Source: an uncultured Bacteroidota bacterium
GTDB taxonomy: Bacteria; Bacteroidota; Bacteroidia; NS11-12g; UBA9320
NCBI GenBank assembly: GCA_913050005.1
Contig: CAJXBI010000006.1
Location: 1-53,385 of the forward strand
Direction: 5' to 3'
Length of the DNA stretch: 53,385 nt
The translations under genes and the position numbers were made by a program. Numbering within the stretch: position 1 is the first letter of the stretch; every line of letters starts with the position of its first letter. The notes under the pieces were generated by a model that was not told the origin of the DNA, did no database searches, and was given only the letters and a program-made list of their open reading frames with translations. Below, in pieces: positions 1 through 8,938 of the stretch.

Positions 1-1442
1 GGCCTGAAATCTCAAATTGGACAAATTACGATAAGCTATCATTCTATATAACTGCCAGTTGTGAACTTGCCAAAATTGACAACCTTGAGATCGAATCACC
101 AGGAGAATTAATGCTCTTAAACCCTAATGGTGCTGCCGTTGGTATGATAGCAACAACTCGAGTGGTTTACATTGGTGCTAATACTGATTTAAATTCAAAT
201 TTACTGAATAATAATCTACTTAAACGATCTGATGGACAACTTCCTACACTTGGTGAAGCTTACAGACAAACAAGAAATGCTGACCCCTCTGAAGAAATTA
301 ATAAACGATGTTTCATACTTTTAGCTGACCCCGCAATGAGGCTATTAAGTCCGAAATATAATGTAGTCACAACGCGCATTAACAATAAAGAAGTAGGTCT
401 GTTTAACGATACTCTGGGTGCACTTGAACTTGTGACTATTGAAGGTGATATAAGAGACTTAAATAATCAACGAATTGAAAATTTTAATGGGGAACTTTTT
501 CCAACATTTTACGATAAACCATCCAAATACAATACGCTGGCCCAAGATCCAGAAAGTTTTCCGATATCCTTCGAAGAACAAAATAGAATCATTTATAAAG
601 GAAAGGTTTCTATCACAAATGGCACATTTAAATTTCAATTTGTAGTGCCTAAAGATATTGCTTACAATGTTGGATACGGTAAATTGTCATACTATGCTAA
701 AGACGGTATAGAACATGCTGGTGGTACTGAGATTAATTACAAAATAGGTGGTACTTCCGATAATATTATAGACGATAACTTATTTGATAAATTAGATATG
801 TATATCGATGACGAAAGTTGGGTTTTTGGAGGATTAACATCAACCAAACCTTTATTAATAGCTCGTTTAATGGATAGTAATGGAATTAATACCATTGGTA
901 GTGGTATAGGCAGAGAAATGGAAGCTATTCTAGATCAAGGAACTGATGATGAGCAATCTATTATTCTTAATGATTACTACCAGCCAGAACTGAACAGTTA
1001 TCAAAGAGGTACTATTGAATATCCTTTTGAGAATTTGTCACCTGGAAGGCACACTTTAAAATTAAAAGTTTGGGATGTATATAATAACTCTAAAGAGTCA
1101 TACACTGAATTTGTAGTTAGTGAAGACCAAGCTATATCTGTTGAAAATTTACTGAATTATCCCAATCCATTTACAACCTTTACCGAATTCCATTTTGATC
1201 ATAATAAGTCTGGACAAAATATTACAGCTAATTTGACAATTACCTCAATCTCTGGCAAAATCGTTAAATCTATAACACAAACCATTCCGAATTCTGAAAC
1301 TCATTGTTCTGAAATAAAATGGGATGGGAAAGACGATTATGGTGATCAATTAGCACGTGGAGTTTATCTTTATACAATCAAACTAAAAGCTGAAGATGGT
1401 ACCGATACAAGTAAAAATCAAAAATTATATATCGTAAACTAA
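1..1442 (+). CDS. porU: PorU, type IX secretion sortase, C-terminal part (5' end outside window)
   Basis: This is the C-terminal part of the gingipain-like (C25) peptidase that removes sorting domains from type IX secretion cargo at the cell surface and attaches the cargo to an anchor. The frame is open from base 3, so the ATG at 111 is internal. Residues around that point (FYITASCELAKID, then GELMLLNPNGAAVGMIATTR) match the end of the C25 domain of PorU; the catalytic Cys and His lie upstream of the window. The last 90 or so residues form a sorting-domain-like beta fold with the motif NYPNPF and end in KLYIVN, as PorU itself carries a retained C-terminal domain. porV follows after 11 bases, a typical pairing since PorV is the outer-membrane docking protein for PorU. 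The family call is strong; only the N-terminal half is missing. Confidence 0.93.
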   Translation, partial: PEISNWTNYDKLSFYITASCELAKIDNLEIESPGELMLLNPNGAAVGMIATTRVVYIGANTDLNSNLLNNNLLKRSDGQLPTLGEAYRQTRNADPSEEINKRCFILLADPAMRLLSPKYNVVTTRINNKEVGLFNDTLGALELVTIEGDIRDLNNQRIENFNGELFPTFYDKPSKYNTLAQDPESFPISFEEQNRIIYKGKVSITNGTFKFQFVVPKDIAYNVGYGKLSYYAKDGIEHAGGTEINYKIGGTSDNIIDDNLFDKLDMYIDDESWVFGGLTSTKPLLIARLMDSNGINTIGSGIGREMEAILDQGTDDEQSIILNDYYQPELNSYQRGTIEYPFENLSPGRHTLKLKVWDVYNNSKESYTEFVVSEDQAISVENLLNYPNPFTTFTEFHFDHNKSGQNITANLTITSISGKIVKSITQTIPNSETHCSEIKWDGKDDYGDQLARGVYLYTIKLKAEDGTDTSKNQKLYIVN

Positions 1443-1453
1443 TAAAAAAATTA

Positions 1454-2668
1454 ATGATACATTTGCCTATTATTCAGAAAACATTGAAAAATTTTAAAAC
1501 ACTATCTATTGTCTGTTGTCTGCTTCTGACATCTAAAGTTTATGCCCAAACTGGGCTACAATCAAAAGAGAGCCTTTTGGGTCAAAGAAACGTAATCACA
1601 ACAGCTGCACCATTTCTGCTTATATCCCCTGATTCAAGATCGGCAGCGATGGGCGATTTAGGTGCTGCTACTTCAGCAGATGCAAATTCTATTCATTGGA
1701 ATGCTTCAAAACTTGCCTTTATTGAAGGTGACGGTGGTATATCAATTTCTGCTGCACCATGGTTAAGACAACTCGTTCCGGATATATGGTTTTATTACAT
1801 GTCTGGTTATAAAAAGATTGATAATAAAAGTACTGTTGGTGTATCCTTAAGGTATTTTACATTAGGAGACATCCAATTTACTGACGATCAAGGTACATCT
1901 ACTGGAGATTATGAGCCTAAGGAATTTGCATTGGATGGAGCGTATGCAAGAAAACTATCCGAAAATTTATCCTTGGGAGTTGCTTTAAGATTTGTTTTGT
2001 CTGACCTTGCAAGAGGTCAAGTAGGTTCAAGTGGAACTGAAATTAAAGCTGGCATGGCAGGTGCTGGAGATATCTCTATGACTTACATGAATGATACCAA
2101 ACTAGGTGGTAAAGATTTTGATTACACCATTGGTGGAAACATAAGTAACATCGGAAATAAAATCTCTTACACCAACGAAGCAAATGGAGACTTTATCCCG
2201 ATCAATCTTAGGCTTGGAACTTTTTGGAATACGCAATTAGATGAATACAATGAGATAGGTTTTGGTGTTGACTTCAATAAACTACTTGTACCAACTCCTC
2301 AGTATACATATGACTCTCTTGGAGAAATCTCTGGTAGAGTAATTGCAGATGATCCTTTGATTAATGGAATGTTATCTTCATTTACAGATGCACCTGGAGG
2401 ATTCAAAGAAGAATTAAACGAAATAACTATTTCAGCTGGTGTCGAATACTGGTATGCTAAGCAATTTGCTTTGAGAGCCGGATACTTCTATGAGGCAGAC
2501 ACTAAAGGATCAAGAAAATACATGACATTTGGAGCAGGTCTAAAGTATAATGTTTTTCAAATAGATGCTGCTTATCTTCAACCATTTGCAAGAAGGCATC
2601 CCCTGCAAAATACCATCAGGTTTAGTTTGCAATTTGATTTAGATGCTTTCAAAAACCAAGAAAATTAA
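1454..2668 (+). CDS. porV: PorV (LptO), type IX secretion outer-membrane beta-barrel protein
   Basis: PorV is a FadL-like outer-membrane barrel that carries type IX cargo from the translocon to the PorU sortase. The 404-residue protein begins with a signal peptide of about 31 residues ending in VYAQ. It then shows the family opening TAAPFLLISPDSRSAAMGD and repeated amphipathic beta strands up to a C-terminal strand ending in QFDLDAF. The length matches the family. It sits 11 bases behind porU on the same strand and is almost certainly cotranscribed with it. A hairpin at 2690-2709 closes the unit. No unusual residue or truncation was seen. Confidence 0.95.
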   Translation: MIHLPIIQKTLKNFKTLSIVCCLLLTSKVYAQTGLQSKESLLGQRNVITTAAPFLLISPDSRSAAMGDLGAATSADANSIHWNASKLAFIEGDGGISISAAPWLRQLVPDIWFYYMSGYKKIDNKSTVGVSLRYFTLGDIQFTDDQGTSTGDYEPKEFALDGAYARKLSENLSLGVALRFVLSDLARGQVGSSGTEIKAGMAGAGDISMTYMNDTKLGGKDFDYTIGGNISNIGNKISYTNEANGDFIPINLRLGTFWNTQLDEYNEIGFGVDFNKLLVPTPQYTYDSLGEISGRVIADDPLINGMLSSFTDAPGGFKEELNEITISAGVEYWYAKQFALRAGYFYEADTKGSRKYMTFGAGLKYNVFQIDAAYLQPFARRHPLQNTIRFSLQFDLDAFKNQEN

Positions 2669-2689
2669 TTCATTAAAATATTATTTAAA

Positions 2690-2716
2690 AGCCACTCGAA
2701 AGGGTGGCTTTTTTTA
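2690..2716. terminator. Bidirectional terminator between porV and the MBL-fold gene
   Basis: An 8-base-pair stem (arms 2690-2697 and 2702-2709, one G-U pair, GAAA loop) is followed by a run of T from 2709. It lies between two convergent genes. The plus strand has the clear T-run; the minus strand has A-rich sequence before the stem, giving a weaker T tract on that side. Confidence 0.8.
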
Positions 2717-3355
2717 TACCTGTAAAAAAGGGTTTGATATTTTTTCTTGACCAACAGTAGTTATCGGACCATGACCTGAGTATACAATAATATCGTCGTC
2801 TAAATTAAGAATTTGCTCTGTTATAGATTTCATAAGCGTATTGTAATCTCCTCCGGGTAAGTCTGTTCTTCCAATACTGCCTTGAAATAGAACATCGCCA
2901 CTAATGATATAACCCTCTTTATCACTCCTAAAACAGACACTTCCTGGAGAATGACCTGGAGTATGAATGATTGTAAAGTCACTTCCACCAAATTTAAAAA
3001 CTTCACCATGAACTAGTGAAATCTTACTTGGTACCAACTCCTTCATATTCAAGCCATATTGTTTGGCTACCACCTCAGCTGACTCGTATACTACCTGATC
3101 CTCTAGGTGTAATTCTGGTGTTAGTTTGTAGGTTTTATTGATCCAATTCACGCCAAAAACATGATCTAGATGTGCGTGAGTTAGAAGTAATCGGCATGGT
3201 TTAAGTTGATTTGAATTCATGAACTCAAAAAAATGTACATTTTCTTCCGGATGATACATACCTGGGTCTATAATTAATGCATTCAAATCATCATCTGCAA
3301 TAACGTATGTATTTTCTGCAAAAGGCCCATATGTGAGTTGATAAACTTTGGTCAT
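2714..3355 (-). CDS. Metallo-beta-lactamase-fold hydrolase (glyoxalase II-like)
   Basis: A 213-residue MBL-fold hydrolase. Visible metal ligands are THAHLDH (about residues 59-65), the His in HTPGHSPG (about 131-138), the Asp in SGDVLF and the His in YSGHGP. The segment GRTDLPGGD is typical of the glyoxalase II/persulfide-dioxygenase-like group of small hydrolases. It lacks the long C-terminal substrate domain of true GloB, so the substrate is unknown. The start codon overlaps the rodA stop codon as ATGA, so it is translationally coupled to the last gene of the elongation operon. The link to cell-wall synthesis is only positional. Confidence 0.85.
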   Translation of the reverse strand: MTKVYQLTYGPFAENTYVIADDDLNALIIDPGMYHPEENVHFFEFMNSNQLKPCRLLLTHAHLDHVFGVNWINKTYKLTPELHLEDQVVYESAEVVAKQYGLNMKELVPSKISLVHGEVFKFGGSDFTIIHTPGHSPGSVCFRSDKEGYIISGDVLFQGSIGRTDLPGGDYNTLMKSITEQILNLDDDIIVYSGHGPITTVGQEKISNPFLQV

Positions 3356-4608
3356 GAAAAAACTGATTCTAAATCTCGATCTCTTGTTGCATCCATTTTT
3401 AAAGCAGTAAATATAAATAACCCAAATGCCAGTATGGAAGATCCTCCATATGATATTAGTGGCAATGGTATTCCTATAACTGGCATAATACCGATTGTCA
3501 TTCCTATATTAACTAAAACATGAAAGAATATGATGGATGCTAAACTACTGATAAAAATTCGTTTGTATTTTTTCTTAGCCCTTGAAGACAAATAATAAAG
3601 TCGAAGAATAAATCCAATATAAAGAGCTATAGTAATACTACTCATTAACCAACCCCCTTCCTCTCCAATGGTACAAAAAATAAAATCTGTTTCTTGTTCA
3701 GGAATAAAGTTTCCCTTTGTGTGCGAACCATTCAAAAAGCCTTTTCCAGAAAACCCACCAGAACCAATTGCAATTTTGGATTGATTAACATTATATCCAG
3801 CTCCCATATTATCCTCAATTAGGTTTAATGTTACTTGAATTCTTTTTTGTTGATGTTCTTTCAGAAAATTATCAAAAAGAAACTGTACACTCATACTAAA
3901 TAAGATTGCAAATCCAACTATTGATAAACTTGGAATGAGTAATTTTTTATTGGTGTATGTAAAGGCGTAAAACAAAAACAACAATAAAATTACTGCAATA
4001 CTGAAATATAAAGCACTATAAACTAGTGTTAATACAAAAACTAAAATCATGAATAAACCAAGTAAAATAATTGTAGGAGTTAGTCCCTCGATATAAAAAA
4101 CAAGAATGAAACTCAAGAAAACAAGTGCAGATCCCATATCACCTTGGATGATAATTAGTCCCATTGGAATGAGTGTTACTGCAGCTAGTTTTAGAATGTC
4201 ATTTTTATTTTGAAATGAAAAACCGATTCTGCTGATAATCGTTGCAACAGCAAAACTTGTCCCATACTTTGCAAATTCTGACGGCTGTAGGCTAAATAAT
4301 CCAATCTTTATCCATGATCTAGCTCCATTAATATCTACACCAATTGCAAGTACAAGAACTAACAATAGCATAAATAGAATATAGAAATAGATACTAAATA
4401 ACTCAAAGAAATTAGCATTTAATAGAAAAATCACAATTCCAAAAAATAAGGAGGCACAAAACCAAACTAATTGCTTACCACTTCTTCCTTCAAAAAAGGT
4501 AAATACCCCTTGATTTGAAGTTGCTGAGTAAACACTTGCAATACCAATAATTGCTATTGATAAAAACAAGATTAATGCGAGTATGTCTATACGAAATCTA
4601 TTTTCCAT
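3352..4608 (-). CDS. rodA: RodA, SEDS peptidoglycan glycosyltransferase of the elongasome
   Basis: RodA polymerises lipid II during side-wall growth with its partner PBP2. The protein has about ten hydrophobic segments and the family signatures LQPSEFAKYG, SGKGFLNGSHTKGNFIPEQETDFIF and the C-terminal PLPLISYGGSS. I place the start at the ATG at 4608 (MENRFRID, 418 residues). The frame opens further upstream only through a TTG at 4623, giving MISHYMENRF, and that extension is not typical. The start overlaps the end of the PBP2 gene by 11 bases. The stop overlaps the next gene as ATGA. The gene is intact. Confidence 0.94.
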   Translation of the reverse strand: MENRFRIDILALILFLSIAIIGIASVYSATSNQGVFTFFEGRSGKQLVWFCASLFFGIVIFLLNANFFELFSIYFYILFMLLLVLVLAIGVDINGARSWIKIGLFSLQPSEFAKYGTSFAVATIISRIGFSFQNKNDILKLAAVTLIPMGLIIIQGDMGSALVFLSFILVFYIEGLTPTIILLGLFMILVFVLTLVYSALYFSIAVILLLFLFYAFTYTNKKLLIPSLSIVGFAILFSMSVQFLFDNFLKEHQQKRIQVTLNLIEDNMGAGYNVNQSKIAIGSGGFSGKGFLNGSHTKGNFIPEQETDFIFCTIGEEGGWLMSSITIALYIGFILRLYYLSSRAKKKYKRIFISSLASIIFFHVLVNIGMTIGIMPVIGIPLPLISYGGSSILAFGLFIFTALKMDATRDRDLESVFS

Positions 4609-6463
4609 ATAATGACTTATCAATTTTACTCTTGTATTTGTAAGGAATTAAATCAGATTCCATCATTCGCTTTTCTATGTTTTGACGACTTGACTCTTTT
4701 AGGGTGTCAGACGTTAAGTACTTCTCAATCATAAGATGTGCAATTGGTGCTGCCCAAGAGGCTCCATAACCAGACTCTTCAACTACAACAGCTATTGCTA
4801 TTTTGGGATCTTCAACGGGTGCAAATGCCATATATGCTGAGTGATTCTTACCATGAGGGTTTTGGACGGTACCCGTTTTACCCGCAATATTTATATTATC
4901 AATGGCTAAATGAGATGCAGTTCCTGAGATTGTAACCTCTTGCATTCCTTGTATTACTGGCTCAAAATTTGATTGCGAAATAGCAGAATAGTTTTTTACT
5001 AAATATTGCTGAGGAATACTTTTCATTCCCTCTATTTTCTTAATAACATGAGGTGTAAAGTAATAACCTTGATTAGCTATAATTGAGACAGCATTGGCAA
5101 TTTGTATTGGAGTAAGACCTAACTCACCTTGACCAAATGATAACGAAATAATACGTGCATAGTTCCATCGATCTTTCCCATGCATTTTATCATAGTAAGA
5201 GGATTCTTTTAACCAACCCTTGAATTCTCCCGAAATATCAGTTCCTAATTTACTACCTAACCCAAAACTTGTGAGGTAAGATCTCCAGCTTTTATATGCC
5301 TCCTCTGAATTTTTATATTTACTAGACCCCATCATATTTTTAAAAGTATGGCAATAGTATGTGTTACAGCTACTTGCTATACTCTGTTTTAAACTTGTAT
5401 AAGAAGGATGAAAATGGCACTTTATTATTCTCTTTCCTAGCCTATATTGACCATTGCAGTTAAAATGAGTTGAAGAACTTATCGCTTTATCCTCTAACCC
5501 AATTAAGGCCATAATAGGTTTGAACGTACTTCCTGGTGGATATGGAGCACTTACCGCCCTATTGAAGATAGGTTTTGTTGGATCATTAATCGCTCTTGTG
5601 TAATACTTACCCCTATTTTGAATGTTGAAATTTGCTGGATTGTAAAAAGGACTTGAAATAAGGGATAAAATCTCACCGGTTTTAGGTTCAATAGCCACTA
5701 AACTCCCCATTTTATTATTCAATAACTTTTCTCCATATTGCTGAAGGTCTATGTCAATGGATAATGATATATTCTTTCCATCTACAGGATCGTAATCTAG
5801 TTTTTTATCTTTGTATGAGCCTTTATTCACTCCTGTTCTGTCTACATAGAAGTACCTCTCTCCTTTTAAACCTCTGAGCTGTTTTTCGTAAAATCGTTCG
5901 ACCCCTTTTTTCCCAGTAAAGTCACCTTGTTCATAATATCCCTCTTTTTGAAGGCTCAAATCTTTTTTTGTTACTTCACCAAGATACCCAAGCAAATGTG
6001 CCGAACTATTAAATTTATAATTTCGATCTTGACGAATTTCAAAGAAAAAGCCTTTAAACTCATAAAGACGCTCTTGAATCCGAGCATAGGTAACATTTGA
6101 TATATTCTTTTTGAATACTGATTTACCTCGGTATGATCGGCGTTTTGCACGGGATAAAAGCTCATCAAATTTTTCATTATCAATAGCTAACAATTGACAA
6201 AAAGCCAAAGTATCAATTCCCTTTAGTTTAATTGGAACCGAGACCATTAAATCATAAACTGGATCATTATAGACAAGTAATTTATCATTCCGATCAAAAA
6301 TGAGTCCTCTTTGGGGATATACCGTTTGTTTTCTTAGAGAAATCTTTTCAGCAATTAATGCATATTTATCATCAATTACTTGAACTTGAAATAGACAATA
6401 AATATAAATTAACCCCACGAATATTATGGCAGCATAAATATAGTATAGTCTAAAATTTCTCAC
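4598..6463 (-). CDS. mrdA: Penicillin-binding protein 2 (MrdA), elongasome transpeptidase
   Basis: This is the transpeptidase partner of RodA in side-wall peptidoglycan synthesis. The order is: one N-terminal membrane segment (residues 8-26), a dimerisation/pedestal domain beginning at YPQRGLIFDRND, and a transpeptidase domain. The active-site motifs are complete: SxxK as S312-T-F-K315, SxN as S365-C-N367, and KTG at 529-531. The 621-residue length fits the family. The start is GTG at 6463, overlapping the mreD stop as GTGA, and no ATG lies nearby, so coupling to mreD supports this choice. The gene order mreD-mrdA-rodA is the usual one. Confidence 0.94.
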   Translation of the reverse strand: MRNFRLYYIYAAIIFVGLIYIYCLFQVQVIDDKYALIAEKISLRKQTVYPQRGLIFDRNDKLLVYNDPVYDLMVSVPIKLKGIDTLAFCQLLAIDNEKFDELLSRAKRRSYRGKSVFKKNISNVTYARIQERLYEFKGFFFEIRQDRNYKFNSSAHLLGYLGEVTKKDLSLQKEGYYEQGDFTGKKGVERFYEKQLRGLKGERYFYVDRTGVNKGSYKDKKLDYDPVDGKNISLSIDIDLQQYGEKLLNNKMGSLVAIEPKTGEILSLISSPFYNPANFNIQNRGKYYTRAINDPTKPIFNRAVSAPYPPGSTFKPIMALIGLEDKAISSSTHFNCNGQYRLGKRIIKCHFHPSYTSLKQSIASSCNTYYCHTFKNMMGSSKYKNSEEAYKSWRSYLTSFGLGSKLGTDISGEFKGWLKESSYYDKMHGKDRWNYARIISLSFGQGELGLTPIQIANAVSIIANQGYYFTPHVIKKIEGMKSIPQQYLVKNYSAISQSNFEPVIQGMQEVTISGTASHLAIDNINIAGKTGTVQNPHGKNHSAYMAFAPVEDPKIAIAVVVEESGYGASWAAPIAHLMIEKYLTSDTLKESSRQNIEKRMMESDLIPYKYKSKIDKSLYGK

Positions 6464-6960
6464 TCGTATTTATTTATGGATAATGCTTGCAATACTCCAA
6501 TGAGTGTGATAGCTAAAAGTGAGCTAGAAAGACCTGTAATTAACATATGTTCTAAGTTTATATTTCCTATTCCGTCAAGCCAAAAAATATAAAAATGATA
6601 AACTATAATCAAGATAAGAGTTGTATAAAAAAATGGAAAAAATCCAGCTGTTTTGATTGAGTAGGTTAATTTATTATTAGCATGCTCTTTCAAATCCTGT
6701 CTATCTAAAATTATCATTCTAATGGCAATTAACCAAAGGCATGCTGACATATGAATACCCGGAGTATAAACGAATAAATCCATAATTAATCCCAAACCAA
6801 ATCCAATTAAAAACTGATAGGTTTTCTTTAGATGTAGTGGAAGCGATATTAGAAGAATAATAAATACTTGTGGATATATATATGAGGAAATATCAAGATG
6901 ATTAAGAACCAAAACTTGAAATCCTACAACTAAAGCCCAGTATGTTGCATATCTAATCAT
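6460..6960 (-). CDS. mreD: MreD, rod-shape-determining membrane protein
   Basis: A 166-residue integral membrane protein with about five hydrophobic segments. It lies exactly between mreC and mrdA, overlapping both (8 bases with mreC, 4 with mrdA). MreD sequences diverge strongly, and identification here relies on size, hydrophobicity, the motif GFGLGLIMDLFVYTPGIHM (resembling the conserved G-x-x-x-D region of the family) and operon position. It works with MreC to regulate PBP2 activity in the elongasome. No anomalies were seen. Confidence 0.88.
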   Translation of the reverse strand: MIRYATYWALVVGFQVLVLNHLDISSYIYPQVFIILLISLPLHLKKTYQFLIGFGLGLIMDLFVYTPGIHMSACLWLIAIRMIILDRQDLKEHANNKLTYSIKTAGFFPFFYTTLILIIVYHFYIFWLDGIGNINLEHMLITGLSSSLLAITLIGVLQALSINKYE

Positions 6961-7774
6961 CTGACAATAAGTGATTTAAACTAGAATACTCCCTATTAAT
7001 TACTACAAAAACATATTCTAAATCTCTAAAATTTGTGGCTGTTTCAACCTCTAATTTAAAGTACTGACTTTTGGAAGTATTTGAGATTTTTGACACAGAT
7101 CCAATTGGAATTCCTTTTGGAAATAATAAAGAAGAATTACCTGTTGATACAATATCACCAACATTTATCTTCTCAAGCTTATTAATGCCATTAATCGTTA
7201 GACTGTTAAGTTTAGTATTATCCCATTCAATCTCTGTATAGTATTCCTGCCCATTAATGTATGGAATAATTTTCATGTTTGTATTCAGCAAAGACATCGC
7301 AACACTATAATTTTCATTTGAACTTAGTATAATTCCAGCTATTCCCTGTGATGAGATAACACCCATATTTTTCTTTATACCATGATTCCTGCCTTTATTA
7401 ATTATAAATCTATTATTTGTCTTATAACTTGTATTAAAAACTACTTGTGCTGGGATAGCATCAAATAAAGAGCGTTTTGATGTATCTTTCACATTGAAAG
7501 TATCATTCATGTATGAGAGACTTTGAGGGTATGATTCTCTAAATTGTTTAGAAATTTGATCTTGTAACCAAGTATTTTGATTTTTGAGATCCCAATAATT
7601 ATAGATACTCGATGACCAATTATTGATACTCGAGGTAGCATTTAATGCTGATTTTGAAAAAGTAGCTTGTTGGTAGGGATTTAAACTGAAAATCAAAAAA
7701 CCACATATTATTTGTAAAATCACAAACAATATGATGTGAAAATTATACTCTATGAACGCGAATAGGCGTTGCAT
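6953..7774 (-). CDS. mreC: MreC, rod-shape-determining protein
   Basis: A bitopic inner-membrane protein whose periplasmic part activates PBP2. The 273-residue protein has one N-terminal membrane segment (about residues 12-30), a short helical/coiled region (about 50-85), then the double beta-barrel domain with NKGRNHGIKKNMGVISSQGIAG, the most conserved stretch of MreC, and GIPIGSV near the end. The start codon overlaps the mreB stop by one base. The length is normal for Bacteroidota MreC. Confidence 0.93.
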   Translation of the reverse strand: MQRLFAFIEYNFHIILFVILQIICGFLIFSLNPYQQATFSKSALNATSSINNWSSSIYNYWDLKNQNTWLQDQISKQFRESYPQSLSYMNDTFNVKDTSKRSLFDAIPAQVVFNTSYKTNNRFIINKGRNHGIKKNMGVISSQGIAGIILSSNENYSVAMSLLNTNMKIIPYINGQEYYTEIEWDNTKLNSLTINGINKLEKINVGDIVSTGNSSLLFPKGIPIGSVSKISNTSKSQYFKLEVETATNFRDLEYVFVVINREYSSLNHLLSDD

Positions 7775-8796
7775 TAAGTGAATATTGTTCGATAACTTTT
7801 TAAGTTTTTGAGTGCGACCGATGTGCCCCTCACCACAGCTCTTAATGGATCTTCAGCTACATAAACTGGTAGTTTAGTTTTACTAGATATCCTTCTATCT
7901 AAACCTCTCAATAAAGCTCCACCACCTGTAAGATACAAACCAGTTTGATAAATATCTGCTGATAATTCTGGTGGAGTTAACTCCAAGGCTTTCATAACAG
8001 CTTCTTCAATTTTGGAAATAGATTTATCCAATGCAAGTGCTATTTCGGTATATGATACCATAATCTGTTTTGGAATACCAGTCATCAAGTCTCTACCATT
8101 TACAGGATAATCTTCTGGTGGTGTCTCTAACTCTGGCAGTGCTGCTCCAACTTGAACTTTGATATTTTCGGCAGTTCTCTCTCCAATCATTAAATTGTGC
8201 TGCCTTCTCATGTACTCAATGATATCATTGGTAAAATCGTCTCCAGCAACTCGTATAGATTCATCAGAGACAATACCAGATAAAGCAATTACTGCAATTT
8301 CTGTTGTTCCACCTCCTATGTCAATGATCATATTTCCCATAGGTTCGGCAACATCTACCCCAATACCAATTGCTGCAGCCATAGGCTCGGGTATCATGTA
8401 AACCTCTTTGCCTCCAGATCGTTCAGCACTTTCTTTTACTGCTCTTTTTTCGACTTGAGTAATCCCACTAGGAATGCAAATAACCATCCTCAACTGAGGG
8501 CTACCAAAAGCTCCTTTGGTATTAATCATTTTTATGAATCCACTAATCATTTGCTCTGCAGCCTCAAAATCTGCAATAACACCATCCTTGAGAGGTCTAA
8601 CAGTCTTTATATCCTCATGAGTTTTCCCATGCATTTTTTGAGCCTCTGACCCAATCGCAAGAACTTCTTTACTAGCTCTATTAATCGCAATAATTGAAGG
8701 CTCGTCAACAACTAGTTTATCCTTGTGCATAATTAGTGTGTTGGCTGTACCTAAATCAATAGCTAAGTCTTGTGTAAAAAAGTTGAATATTCCCAT
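7774..8796 (-). CDS. mreB: MreB, actin-like cytoskeletal protein
   Basis: MreB forms membrane-bound filaments that direct elongasome movement. The 340-residue protein shows the actin-fold phosphate-1 motif DLAIDLGTANT near the N-terminus, phosphate-2 motif IIDIGGGTTEIAVI, and the adenosine motif YLTGGGALLRGLD. The N-terminal MGIFNFFTQD is a likely amphipathic membrane-targeting segment. It is the first gene of the operon mreB-mreC-mreD-mrdA-rodA-hydrolase. Its promoter must lie in the 142 bases shared with the divergent S24-type regulator; a candidate box is at 8814-8821. Confidence 0.97.
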   Translation of the reverse strand: MGIFNFFTQDLAIDLGTANTLIMHKDKLVVDEPSIIAINRASKEVLAIGSEAQKMHGKTHEDIKTVRPLKDGVIADFEAAEQMISGFIKMINTKGAFGSPQLRMVICIPSGITQVEKRAVKESAERSGGKEVYMIPEPMAAAIGIGVDVAEPMGNMIIDIGGGTTEIAVIALSGIVSDESIRVAGDDFTNDIIEYMRRQHNLMIGERTAENIKVQVGAALPELETPPEDYPVNGRDLMTGIPKQIMVSYTEIALALDKSISKIEEAVMKALELTPPELSADIYQTGLYLTGGGALLRGLDRRISSKTKLPVYVAEDPLRAVVRGTSVALKNLKSYRTIFT

Positions 8797-8813
8797 TATT
8801 AGATTAACATTAG

Positions 8814-8821
8814 CAAAAATA
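8814..8821 (-). promoter_or_regulatory. Candidate mreB promoter -7 element
   Basis: On the minus strand bases 8821-8814 read TATTTTTG, matching the Bacteroidota -7 consensus TAnnTTTG. This would give a leader of about 10-15 bases to the mreB ATG at 8796. The matching -33 element is poor (TTTAG-like near 8844-8848), so the call is tentative. Confidence 0.45.
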
Positions 8822-8853
8822 TGCTTTTATTTTATGTAATTTACTAAATAAAA

Positions 8854-8910
8854 TTGATAATAATGAACATTTTTAATTGACAATAAAATTATCTTTTATT
8901 TGATAATAAT
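8854..8910 (+). repeat. 11-base direct repeat pair with an inverted repeat; possible operator region
   Basis: TTGATAATAAT occurs at 8854-8864 and again at 8900-8910, 46 bases apart. The second copy is also half of a dyad: ATTATC at 8888-8893 and GATAAT at 8902-8907, separated by 8 bases. The dyad overlaps the -33 box of the S24 regulator gene; the first copy lies just upstream of the expected mreB -33 region. This suggests autorepression and possibly control of mreB, but the DNA is very AT-rich and chance similarity cannot be excluded. Confidence 0.4.
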
Positions 8911-8931
8911 TTAATCTTTTATATATATTTG
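8899..8931 (+). promoter_or_regulatory. Promoter of the S24 regulator, leaving almost no leader
   Basis: A -33 box TTTG (8899-8902) and a -7 box TATATTTG (8924-8931) are separated by 21 bases, a full match to the Bacteroidota housekeeping consensus. Transcription should start within a few bases of the ATG at 8939, predicting a leaderless or nearly leaderless mRNA. Confidence 0.7.
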
Positions 8932-8938
8932 CATTACC

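Noticed and set aside
111-1442. Treating the ATG at 111 as the start of a separate gene
   Set aside because: The frame is open to base 3 and the upstream residues continue the PorU peptidase domain, so this is the 3' part of a longer gene.
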